From Akkermansiaceae bacterium (lineage in GTDB: Bacteria; Verrucomicrobiota; Verrucomicrobiia; Verrucomicrobiales; Akkermansiaceae), in NCBI GenBank assembly GCA_025363295.1, contig JANYEC010000097.1:1-54100 (forward strand): a stretch of 54,100 nt of DNA, given 5' to 3'. Numbering within the stretch: position 1 is the first letter of the stretch; each line of letters opens with the position of its first letter. The notes below the pieces were generated by a model. It made no database searches, was not told where the DNA came from, and worked only from the letters and a program-made list of their open reading frames with translations. The translations under genes were made by a program, and so were the position numbers. Of the stretch, positions 46,753-54,100 are shown piece by piece.

Positions 46753-47430
46753 ATGAAACCTCGCATCACCCTCGCAGAAACCCAGCTTCCGGACGGAAAC
46801 ACCCTTGCACTCCAAGAGCACGATGGTCGGAATTTCCTGCTCGTCCACGGTCAGCAAATCTGTGGGCCGGCCACCCGCGCGGCCGAGGAAGAACTTGCCC
46901 GTCTCGCTTGCGCCCCATTTAGACCGGCGCGACAACCGAAGATTTTTTTCATGGGGCTGGGGCTCGGTCATGCCATTGCCGCCGTCGCGAAGGAGCTCCC
47001 ACAAAAACGTGCCAATTTCATCGTCGCCGAGCCTCTCGCCGCGATTCCCGAGTGGCATCGTGCGTTTCTGCCCGACAGTCCATTGGTTACCGATGCGCGT
47101 GTTCTGCTAGAAAACGATTGCAGTCCCAATGCGTTGATTCGTCAAGAGGGCTCACTGCACGCCATTTTACTCCACCTCGATGCCTCTCCCACCGGCCCGC
47201 GTAACCGCACGTGGGTGGATGAACGCCGCTGGGTTTCCGCCGCTTTTGAGGCTTTACAGCAAGGCGGGCTGCTCGCCATTGCGGGGTCCCGTCATGTCCC
47301 CACTCTCACGCGTCGTCTCCAAGGTTCGGGTTTTGATGTCGCTGAATTTACCGTTCCTTCCTCTCCCAATGCAAAAAGGCCGCGATTTCTCCCCATCTGG
47401 CTTGCGCGGAAAGGCAAAGCTGCGGATTGA
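46753..47430 (+). CDS. Spermidine-synthase-like / SAM-dependent methyltransferase-fold protein
   Basis: The 225-residue protein has a beta-hairpin start (TLALQEHDGRNFLLVHGQQI) and a Rossmann motif IFFMGLGLGHAIAAVAKEL (around residue 65). The second strand ends in an acidic residue (FIVAEPLAAIPEW). The middle HAILLHLD and LQQGGLLAIAGS match the later strands. The arrangement resembles spermidine synthase-like proteins of unknown substrate. It is followed 35 bases later by the adaptor gene in the same orientation. Confidence 0.75.
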   Translation: MKPRITLAETQLPDGNTLALQEHDGRNFLLVHGQQICGPATRAAEEELARLACAPFRPARQPKIFFMGLGLGHAIAAVAKELPQKRANFIVAEPLAAIPEWHRAFLPDSPLVTDARVLLENDCSPNALIRQEGSLHAILLHLDASPTGPRNRTWVDERRWVSAAFEALQQGGLLAIAGSRHVPTLTRRLQGSGFDVAEFTVPSSPNAKRPRFLPIWLARKGKAAD

Positions 47431-47465
47431 TTTCCCACACACGCATGCTTCACTGAAGACAGTCC

Positions 47466-48866
47466 ATGGCCCGTATCACTCCCTTACATCTCATTCCCGC
47501 ATTGATCGCCGCAGCATCCCACGCCGGAGAAATTACTGTCGAACAGAAGCCCTTTTCCATCGAGAAAATTTTCAACGCCACCGCTCTTCCGAGTGGAGAT
47601 TGTGTTTTAATCAAGCTCAACCCTCTAACATGGGCGGATTTTGAAATCCTCCAAATTGCCGATCACGGCAACAAAGTGGCAAAAGGCGACCTACTGATCC
47701 GCTTCGACCCGGAGGTCATCGATAAAAAAATCAGCGACGTCCGCAGCGCCCATGCCGCCGCCACTCTCACTCTCGCCCAAGCCGAACACGATTTTAAACT
47801 TCTCTTAGAAACCGCGCCTAACAAACTTGAGTCCATTCGCCGCGCCGCCGGCATCGCAAAAGAGGAAAATACCTACTTCACTCAGACCCGCCGTAAAGCT
47901 GCGGAAGAAAGCGCCGGGCAAAGCCTCAAGCGCAGCGAGCAAATCCTCTCTAACCAGCGCGAGGAGCTCAAGCAGCTCTCGAAAATGTATGAGGCGGACG
48001 ATATCACCGAAGACACCGAGGAAATCATCCTCATTCGCCAGCAAGATGCGGTCGCTGCTGCCGAGTTCGCCCTGCACATGGAAACCCTCGAGCACAAGCG
48101 CACCCTCGATGTTTCCCTCCCACGTGAAGCAAAAACCCTCGCCGATGCCGAGCGCGATACCGCGATCAGCCTCCAAAAAGCCGAAGTCGATATCCCGCGC
48201 TCCATCGAGCTCAAAAAACTCGAAGTCGAGGCGTTGAAAACCGCTTACCTGCGAGAAGCGCAAACTCTCACCGAGCTTGAAAGCGACCGCACCCAATTCG
48301 AATTCAAAGCCCCAGCCAATGGATTCTTCTATCACGGGCCAATCGAAAATGGCAAATGGACCACCGGGGAGCTCATCAAAGTTCTGATCCCCCACGGTCA
48401 CCCTCCCGCGAACCGCTCCTTCGCCAGCTTTGTTCCGGAAAGTGCCAAGCTCAACCTCATCTCCTTCGTGGATGAAGCCGCCTTCCGTGCTCTCAAACCT
48501 GAAATAACAGGAATCGCCACCCTCGCAGGACGCGAAGACATGGAGATCCCTGTCAAAATTCTCAAACTTTCCACCTCCCCAAGCACTGATGGCAGCTACC
48601 GCGCAGATTTCGCCGTTACTTGGCCAAAAGAAATCAACCCGGCAGCCGGCACCACCGCCGAGATCCGCGTGATTTCCTATCAGCAACCTTCCGCCATCGC
48701 CGTTCCTAACAAATCTCTCAGTTTCAACGCGGGTGGCTGGACGGTAGAAGTCAAACTCGCCGACGGAAATACTGAACGCCGCAGCGTCAAACGCGGTCGG
48801 GTTTCCAAAGACGAAACTGAAATCCTCTCTGGCCTCGAAGTCGGTCAGGTCGTAGTCGTTCCTTGA
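47466..48866 (+). CDS. Orphan HlyD/RND-type membrane fusion protein
   Basis: The 466-residue protein has a signal peptide (LIPALIAAASHAGE). A lipoyl-like half (ADHGNKVAKGDLLIRFDPEV) is followed by a very long charged coiled hairpin (about residues 85-275) and the second lipoyl half (FEFKAPANGFFYHGPIENG). The beta domains end with LEVGQVVVVP. Such adaptors bridge inner-membrane pumps and outer-membrane channels, but no pump or TolC-like gene is adjacent. It may serve a pump encoded elsewhere or work with the exported proteins downstream. Confidence 0.8.
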   Translation: MARITPLHLIPALIAAASHAGEITVEQKPFSIEKIFNATALPSGDCVLIKLNPLTWADFEILQIADHGNKVAKGDLLIRFDPEVIDKKISDVRSAHAAATLTLAQAEHDFKLLLETAPNKLESIRRAAGIAKEENTYFTQTRRKAAEESAGQSLKRSEQILSNQREELKQLSKMYEADDITEDTEEIILIRQQDAVAAAEFALHMETLEHKRTLDVSLPREAKTLADAERDTAISLQKAEVDIPRSIELKKLEVEALKTAYLREAQTLTELESDRTQFEFKAPANGFFYHGPIENGKWTTGELIKVLIPHGHPPANRSFASFVPESAKLNLISFVDEAAFRALKPEITGIATLAGREDMEIPVKILKLSTSPSTDGSYRADFAVTWPKEINPAAGTTAEIRVISYQQPSAIAVPNKSLSFNAGGWTVEVKLADGNTERRSVKRGRVSKDETEILSGLEVGQVVVVP

Positions 48867-48911
48867 ACGAGCGACGGAAAATAGTGAGACGCAAGAATAG
48901 AGAATACCTCC

Positions 48912-50081
48912 ATGTCGCTCACTTCCACCTTTGCGTCTTTTGTCTTGTCGTCTTGCGTCTTGATTTCTCCTCTCACCAAAGCCGAAGAGATCTCCCCTAT
49001 CTCCGCCGCCATCACCCGTGGGGTGGATTTCCTGGTTTCCCATCAGAATTCTAACGGGTCTTGGGGCAGCGCTGCCCACACGAAGGACCTTAACATCTAC
49101 GCGCCGCTTCCTGGTGCCCACCAGGCCTTCCGCGCAGGCGCTTCCGGCCTCGCCCTTTCCGGCCTAATCGATGCCGCCGATGCGCGGCCCGAAGTGATTG
49201 CCGCCATTGAAAAAGCTGCGGGATGGACCGCCTCCGAGCTGCCGAAACTCCGCCGCGCCGATCAGACTACCACTTACAATGTGTGGGGCCACGCCTACGG
49301 GCTTCGCGCCATGTCACGACTCTATCAACGCGAAAGCAACCCTGCTAAAAAAGCCGAATGGGCTCGCCTCGCCCAAGAACAAGTTGAACTCGTTGACCGC
49401 TACGAAGACGTGAATGGAGGCTGGGGCTACTTGGATGTTTTCGACGGGCTCACCACCCAAAAACCTTCCGGCTTGCCCACCGCCTTTACCACCGCGACCG
49501 TGCTTCTGGCGATGGATCAGGCCCGCAGCGTCATGGGGGTGACCTTGAATGAAAAACTCGTCAAACACGCCATCGCAGGCCTCAACTATCAGCGCGAGCC
49601 GGACTTTTCATACGCCTACTCCTTCGCGCACCGGATGCGCCCGCGCGCTGATATTAACCGCCCCGCCGGTTCGCTTGGACGCTCCCAGTCTTGTAACGCG
49701 GCGCTCCGGGTCTTCGGAGAAAAAGCGATTACGGATGAAGTCCTCACCACTTGGGCTAACCGATTTCTCGCTCGCGAGGGCTTTCTCAGCAACGCCCGCA
49801 AGCGCCCAGTCCCGCATGAGGGCCAGTTTCGCATCGCCGGTTATTTCTATTACTACGGCATCTACTATTTCACCGAGTCCGTAAAACTGCTCCCCAAGGC
49901 AAGCCACGCAGCCTATGCCGAGAAACTTGCAACTATTTTGTTAGAGCGGCAGGAAAAAGACGGATCGTGGTGGGACTATCCGCTCTACGATTACCACCAA
50001 GCCTACGGCACCGGCTACTCGCTGATGGCGCTCGCCTGGTGCCGCGCGGCTTTAGCCGATCCGGCGAAAGCCACGCCGTGA
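48912..50081 (+). CDS. Exported prenyltransferase/squalene-oxidase-repeat protein
   Basis: The 389-residue protein has a signal peptide (FVLSSCVLISPLTKAEE) and several repeats of an alpha/alpha-toroid type: VDFLVSHQNSNGSWG, YEDVNGGWGYLD and LERQEKDGSWWDYP. It lacks an obvious DxDD catalytic motif of terpene cyclases, so it may be a noncatalytic repeat protein of the periplasm. It begins 45 bases after the adaptor gene and ends one base from the convergent cytochrome gene. Confidence 0.78.
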   Translation: MSLTSTFASFVLSSCVLISPLTKAEEISPISAAITRGVDFLVSHQNSNGSWGSAAHTKDLNIYAPLPGAHQAFRAGASGLALSGLIDAADARPEVIAAIEKAAGWTASELPKLRRADQTTTYNVWGHAYGLRAMSRLYQRESNPAKKAEWARLAQEQVELVDRYEDVNGGWGYLDVFDGLTTQKPSGLPTAFTTATVLLAMDQARSVMGVTLNEKLVKHAIAGLNYQREPDFSYAYSFAHRMRPRADINRPAGSLGRSQSCNAALRVFGEKAITDEVLTTWANRFLAREGFLSNARKRPVPHEGQFRIAGYFYYYGIYYFTESVKLLPKASHAAYAEKLATILLERQEKDGSWWDYPLYDYHQAYGTGYSLMALAWCRAALADPAKATP

Positions 50082-50082
50082 C

Positions 50083-50439
50083 CTAGGAGCCAGGTGCCGG
50101 CGGGATTTGCCGCGCGGCCAGAAGATAGGCGAGCACCGCTTCTTGGTCTGCCATGTCGAGCTTCGCCTTTCTTGCCATCTTGGGCATGATCTCGTGTTTC
50201 AATTCGTCGATTCCGTAGTCCGCCGGATTTTCAAATGAATGGCATTTCGCGCACTTCGCCTGATGGACGGTGTAGCCGCGTTCCAGCCGGGACTGCGGTG
50301 CCCTCGCGATTTTTACAAGTTGCGGCGTGACGGCCGGCACCTGATAGCCCGGTCCGCACGATGCCTGGAGAAGTGCGATCACGGAAACCGCGAGGGCAGG
50401 CTTCCGGAGCAAAGACGGACAGGGCGTTGGGCGACTCAT
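50083..50439 (-). CDS. Small c-type cytochrome lipoprotein
   Basis: The 118-residue protein has a lipobox-like LQASC (Cys28) after a hydrophobic segment. A single haem site C63-x2-C66-H67 (AKCAKCHSF) is present, and Met in EIMPKMARKA may be the sixth ligand. The C-terminus DQEAVLAYLLAAR is the usual last cytochrome c helix. It is probably an electron carrier on the periplasmic side. The outer-membrane gene at 50446 precedes it by 6 bases in the same orientation. Confidence 0.85.
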   Translation of the reverse strand: MSRPTPCPSLLRKPALAVSVIALLQASCGPGYQVPAVTPQLVKIARAPQSRLERGYTVHQAKCAKCHSFENPADYGIDELKHEIMPKMARKAKLDMADQEAVLAYLLAARQIPPAPGS

Positions 50440-50445
50440 CAGAGT

Positions 50446-51219
50446 TTAGAATTCGATCGAGAAAATCGTGCGCAGTTGGAAATCTGGCTCGTCGGCGAGC
50501 GAGGTCGCCTGCCACAGTCCCGTGACAGTAGCCGCAAAGCGGTCGTTCCGCCAGCTTGCGTTCGGACCAACGAATACGCCGCTGTCGCCGATCGACTCGA
50601 CATCCGGCACCGCGATCTCGTGGAGCGCTTCCAAGCCGACCGACCACGACGGGCTGATTTGATAGCTGACACCCAGGGTCTGGGCGAGTTCGGCTTCGTC
50701 GTCAGCATAGTCGTTTTCCCAAACAATCTCCCCCCCGACGTTGTAAACCAACATCCAGGAACCGAGATTCTTCTGGAGCAACAGCTTGGCTTCCAGTTCG
50801 ACGAAACCGTCACCGCCTTTGACCTCGCCGTAAACCGCGGATCCAAAGGCCGTGGTGTTGGGATCGGTGAGGTTGTAAATCGCTTCGACAGCGACGTCGC
50901 TGAAATCGGCCTTGCCGCCATGCCCGGAGGATTTCTCATAGTTCCAGTCGGCGAAATAGAGGGCCAGCTGCAACCGGTCGGTCACGCCGTATTCAAATTC
51001 GTGGCGGATATCGAAGCTCTCCAAACCGGGATCGCTTTCCTGCTGGGTTTTCCAAGTGACGCCAGTCTCCAGCTCCATCGCCCCCTTCGCCATGGTGGTG
51101 GTTTCGTAGCTGTAGCCGAAGCGGCGGCTCCCGGCTTCGCTGGAGTTCGCGGCAAGAAGGGCGGTGGCGAGGCAGGACAAAATGCCGCAGAAAACACGGC
51201 TGGAGTGGTGCATTTTCAT
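50446..51219 (-). CDS. Outer-membrane beta-barrel protein of unknown function
   Basis: The 257-residue protein starts at ATG 51217-51219 (MKMHHSSRVF). The longer frame reads antisense through the HAD gene start and is not used. A signal peptide (GILSCLATALLAANSSEA) is followed by alternating strands (GAMELETGVTWKTQQES, LQLALYFADWNYEKS, GFVELEAKLLLQKNLG), ending FQLRTIFSIEF with a terminal Phe. It is co-oriented and likely co-transcribed with the cytochrome gene, so a role in an electron-transfer or copper-related envelope unit is possible. Confidence 0.78.
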   Translation of the reverse strand: MKMHHSSRVFCGILSCLATALLAANSSEAGSRRFGYSYETTTMAKGAMELETGVTWKTQQESDPGLESFDIRHEFEYGVTDRLQLALYFADWNYEKSSGHGGKADFSDVAVEAIYNLTDPNTTAFGSAVYGEVKGGDGFVELEAKLLLQKNLGSWMLVYNVGGEIVWENDYADDEAELAQTLGVSYQISPSWSVGLEALHEIAVPDVESIGDSGVFVGPNASWRNDRFAATVTGLWQATSLADEPDFQLRTIFSIEF

Positions 51220-51450
51220 GATGATGGTGCGGAAGTGGGAGCAATCGGAATTCGCTTGTTGCGACTGCGTCTCATCCGCTGGAAGCGAAGCGAAACGGCC
51301 GGAGAGCGTCAATTTAAAAAAGCAAAAAAAGCCACGCGCGATTTTACCCGCGTTCCATAGCCATTTTGCGATTGCGAGTTTCCGGATTCGGTTGAATTTG
51401 GCGGCACCACCGTGGCCCCCGTCGCCGAATGGTAAAATTTCGCTCTTCTG

Positions 51451-52248
51451 ATGAAACCACTTCCCTCGCCAGCCACCACCCAAGCGATCCTGTCCTTCGA
51501 TTTCGATGGCACGCTGCATCATCCGTCAGAATCGCCACCGGTGCCCGTAGCGTTTTTTGATCTGATCCGCACGCTCCGCGAAGAACAGGGGGTGGTGTGG
51601 GGCATCAATACCGGGCGCTCCATGGCACAGATGGTCGAGGGCTTTATTGAGAGCAAATTTCCGTTCCTCCCAGACTGGGTGATCGCCCGCGAGCGAGAGG
51701 TTTATTTCCCAAATGTATTCGGTCGTTGGCTGCCAGAAACAAAGTGGAACAAGCGCTGCGAAAAGGAAATCCATGGGCTTTTCAAAAAGTCGAAAAAGCT
51801 GCTCGCCCATCTTCGCAAGTCCGTCGAGGAACATACCGGAGCCCAATGGATCGAAATGGACGGCGAACCCGCTGGCATCATTTCGCGCACGGAAGAGGAA
51901 ATGGAATGGATCGTGGATCACATCACTCCGATCATCGAAAGCGAGCCGCATTTCTCTTGGCAGCGAAACTCGATCTATCTGCGTTTCGGCCACCGGGATT
52001 TTCAAAAGGGCAGCAGCCTCACCCACGTCGCCAATCACTATCAGATCCCTGTGAGTCGCCGCTTTGCCATTGGGGACAGCCACAATGACTTGGAAATGCT
52101 CGATCCCGCCAACGCGGGAATGATCGCATGCCCCTCGAATGCCGTGGAGGCGGTGAATCAAAAAATCCGCAGCAACGGCGGTTTCATCGCACAAAGCGCC
52201 TACGGTCATGGAGCGATCGAGGGCTTGCGGCATTTTTTTTGCCAATGA
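51451..52248 (+). CDS. HAD-superfamily phosphatase (type IIB, Cof-like)
   Basis: The 265-residue enzyme has motif I DFDGT (residues 17-21, nucleophile Asp17 and Asp19), motif II in GINTGRS, Lys in FQKGSSL and motif IV GDSHNDLEML. The cap between motifs II and III is of the alpha/beta IIB kind. Substrates of this group are sugar phosphates and related small molecules; the specific one is unknown. It is divergent from the outer-membrane gene at 50446. Confidence 0.88.
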   Translation: MKPLPSPATTQAILSFDFDGTLHHPSESPPVPVAFFDLIRTLREEQGVVWGINTGRSMAQMVEGFIESKFPFLPDWVIAREREVYFPNVFGRWLPETKWNKRCEKEIHGLFKKSKKLLAHLRKSVEEHTGAQWIEMDGEPAGIISRTEEEMEWIVDHITPIIESEPHFSWQRNSIYLRFGHRDFQKGSSLTHVANHYQIPVSRRFAIGDSHNDLEMLDPANAGMIACPSNAVEAVNQKIRSNGGFIAQSAYGHGAIEGLRHFFCQ

Positions 52249-52280
52249 AGGCCGAAGGTTCATTTTTGGGAACTTTATTA

Positions 52281-52309
52281 TTTACAAACCCGAAGGATCA
52301 GCCTAGTTT
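52281..52309 (+). promoter_or_regulatory. Sigma-70-like promoter of the small RNA candidate
   Basis: TTTACA (52281-52286) and TAGTTT (52304-52309) are separated by exactly 17 bases. The predicted start is near 52315, just before the outer stem of the structured region. It lies downstream of the HAD stop (52248), so it does not serve a protein on this strand. Confidence 0.5.
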
Positions 52310-52314
52310 TTTTC

Positions 52315-52440
52315 AACTTCGTGCGAGCTTACCAGCAAACCCGGGTTCCGGGGGGAAACCAGTTTGCTCAAGTTGTGCTACCCCACGCACGAGAGGATAT
52401 GTATAAGGCGCGGATTTCAGCAATGAATCCGCGCCTTTTC
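52315..52440 (+). ncRNA. Structured small RNA candidate, SRP-RNA-like in outline
   Basis: The 126-base unit has a promoter, a closed fold and a terminator, but no open reading frame. The outer stem pairs TCGTGCG (52319-52325) with CGCACGA (52386-52392). An inner stem pairs AGCAAAC (52334-52340) with GTTTGCT (52362-52368), preceded by CTT/AAG with an asymmetric ACC/C loop as in bacterial SRP RNA. The tip TTCC-GGGG-GGAA has flanks CGGG and ACCA where SRP RNA has CAGG and AGCA. The tip is thus similar in layout but wrong in conserved bases and four bases longer between loops. It could be a divergent 4.5S RNA or an unrelated sRNA. Confidence 0.5.
52405..52440 (+). terminator. Strong Rho-independent terminator
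   Basis: AAGGCGCGGATT (52405-52416) and AATCCGCGCCTT (52426-52437) form a perfect 12-bp stem with a 9-base loop, and T's at 52436-52439 follow the GC part. On the minus strand the T run is poor, so it serves mainly the plus-strand RNA, though it lies only 13 bases past the ureD stop. Confidence 0.85.
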
Positions 52441-52452
52441 ATTTCCCCCGAC

Positions 52453-53307
52453 TTAACAGAAAATGCGACCAAGAGCCGGCGGCCTCCGCCCGGCAGCAGC
52501 GTAAAGCAGCGGGCGCAGAGTTTCGATCAGTTTCCGGGCGGACAGGCTGTCCCGGCAGAGAGCACGAATCAAATACACCCCTCCTGTGAGTGGGCCGTGT
52601 CCCAGATAGATATCGTCGCCAGTGAGCGAATCTAGCTCCTCCGCGGGCCATTGCCTCGCCATTCCGCCAGCCGCGTACACCGAGAGGTAATGGGCGGCTG
52701 GAAATTTCGCGCGAAGTGCTTCGATGCTCTGATCGTCTGGTCGCAATTGATAGCGCTCGCGGGCAATGAGCTTTTCATCGAGCAGCAAGTCCAGCTCCCA
52801 CCGGAGTTCCTCGTAAGCGAACGTTTCCCCCATCGCCACACGTCCGGGGGCGATCCAATCGAAAAACAATAAACTCGCGGTGGGATGCAGATAGATTTCC
52901 GTTTGCTGTTTATAGCGTGCTCCAGCGTGAGGAATGAAAGGCTCGGGTATCCATTCGAGCGAGGCATTTTCCCCGACACTAAATTTCTGCAAACTCACCG
53001 CCGCCTTTCCCGAACGTGCCCGATAGACTCGTGAGGCGGAGGGTGTGCTGAGAACCAGATAAGCTCCGGAGCCGACATCAATGTTAGATTCTAATCGATC
53101 ACCATCGAAAAATCCGGCCGTAGGATTGACGATGCTGTGCACGAGGCAACCTTCGTCGATATGAGATTTGCTCAGGTGAATCGGGGCGCTGAAACTTTGC
53201 TCGGAAATGATAGGCACGCCATCCGCCCGGCACTCGCAGCGGAGATGCAGATGACCTGATAGGGAGGTGCCAGAGACGTTTTTCATATCACGGACCGCGA
53301 AATTCAT
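52453..53307 (-). CDS. ureD: Urease accessory protein UreD (UreH)
   Basis: The 284-residue protein has the family pattern LVHSIVNPTAGFFDGDRLES, LSTPSASRVYR, EWIPEPFIPHAGARYKQQTEI and FFDWIAPGRVAMGE. UreD forms the first complex with urease and recruits UreF and UreG for nickel insertion. The start at 53307 is used; ATG 53286 is possible. Here it lies after ureG, an order seen in several urease clusters. Structural genes ureABC are not in the window. Confidence 0.93.
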   Translation of the reverse strand: MNFAVRDMKNVSGTSLSGHLHLRCECRADGVPIISEQSFSAPIHLSKSHIDEGCLVHSIVNPTAGFFDGDRLESNIDVGSGAYLVLSTPSASRVYRARSGKAAVSLQKFSVGENASLEWIPEPFIPHAGARYKQQTEIYLHPTASLLFFDWIAPGRVAMGETFAYEELRWELDLLLDEKLIARERYQLRPDDQSIEALRAKFPAAHYLSVYAAGGMARQWPAEELDSLTGDDIYLGHGPLTGGVYLIRALCRDSLSARKLIETLRPLLYAAAGRRPPALGRIFC

Positions 53308-53363
53308 GTACCGGGGTTTCTATCATTTCGATTGCGGCCTTGCGAAATAGATTCAGCGGTCCG

Positions 53364-54014
<651 letters not shown>

Positions 54015-54100
54015 TTTGATGGGTTCGATTTGGATTAGTAACAATAGAGTAGAAACGAGGAGCGGGGCGGGTGATGCGATTTCGCGCAGACGGGTATGCT
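54015..54100. other. Window end upstream of ureG, no assignable gene
   Basis: The 86 bases before ureG have one minus-strand frame without stop ([15 protein letters not shown]) that could be the 3' end of the next urease gene, commonly ureF. It is too short to identify. Confidence 0.3.

Noticed and set aside
50239..51360. Plus-strand frame of 373 codons opposite the cytochrome and outer-membrane genes
   Set aside because: The minus-strand genes show signal peptide, haem motif and barrel pattern; the plus frame shows none.

Overview
The window looks like a chromosomal piece from a Gram-negative bacterium of the Verrucomicrobia/PVC group. The basis is the combination of two-partner secretion, a porin, PEP-CTERM/exosortase, HprK, a subunit a of F-ATPase with its own signal peptide, DUF2341 and GYF_2 proteins, weak Shine-Dalgarno sequences and moderately high GC. 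The phylum is inferred from gene content only.

Layout. 1-3552: a cut-off GYF_2 membrane protein (minus), then a ChrA-type transporter and an RlmN-type radical SAM methyltransferase. 3573-22916: a 19-kb same-strand block with a TpsB outer-membrane pore, an ExbB-type channel fused to DUF2341 and LamG-like domains, ExbD, TonB, a Porin_5-like porin, a secreted coiled-coil protein and a 4011-residue filamentous haemagglutinin (TpsA). 23071-31415: an exosortase/PEP-CTERM locus with four exported or membrane-anchored proteins on the minus strand and exosortase, an EpsI-like protein and a TPR/coiled-coil membrane protein on the plus strand. 31473-39038: housekeeping genes (FmdB-type zinc ribbon, HprK, signal peptidase I, squalene/phytoene synthase), then a decayed Gly-rich gene and a broken transposase. 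39168-45922: a complete F-ATPase operon on the minus strand (atpB-E-F-H-A-G-D-C) with a terminator and a CRP/FNR-like operator. 46061-52248: HU, a methyltransferase-like protein, an orphan HlyD-type adaptor, a prenyltransferase-repeat protein, a small cytochrome c, an outer-membrane protein and a HAD phosphatase. 52281-52440: a probable small RNA gene with promoter and terminator. 52453-54100: the end of a urease accessory cluster (ureG, ureD).

The most interesting part is the two-partner secretion block. It packages its own ExbB-ExbD-TonB energy module and a porin, but no TonB-dependent receptor is present in the window. A palindrome GTGAC-N6-GTCAC stands 68 bases before tpsB and again 86 bases before tpsA. 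Two near matches (GTGAC-N6-GCCAC and GTGAC-N6-GACAC) lie in the divergent promoter region of the exosortase locus. This suggests one unknown regulator that links the giant adhesin system and the PEP-CTERM system.

Other points are a REP-like double hairpin inside the porin signal-sequence region, a paralogue pair in which one member has a PEP-CTERM anchor and the other a different C-terminus, dispersed AGAATCAAG-type spacers, and visible over-representation of the words CTAGCAG and CTATCAG. No CRISPR array, tRNA, rRNA or intact insertion sequence was seen.
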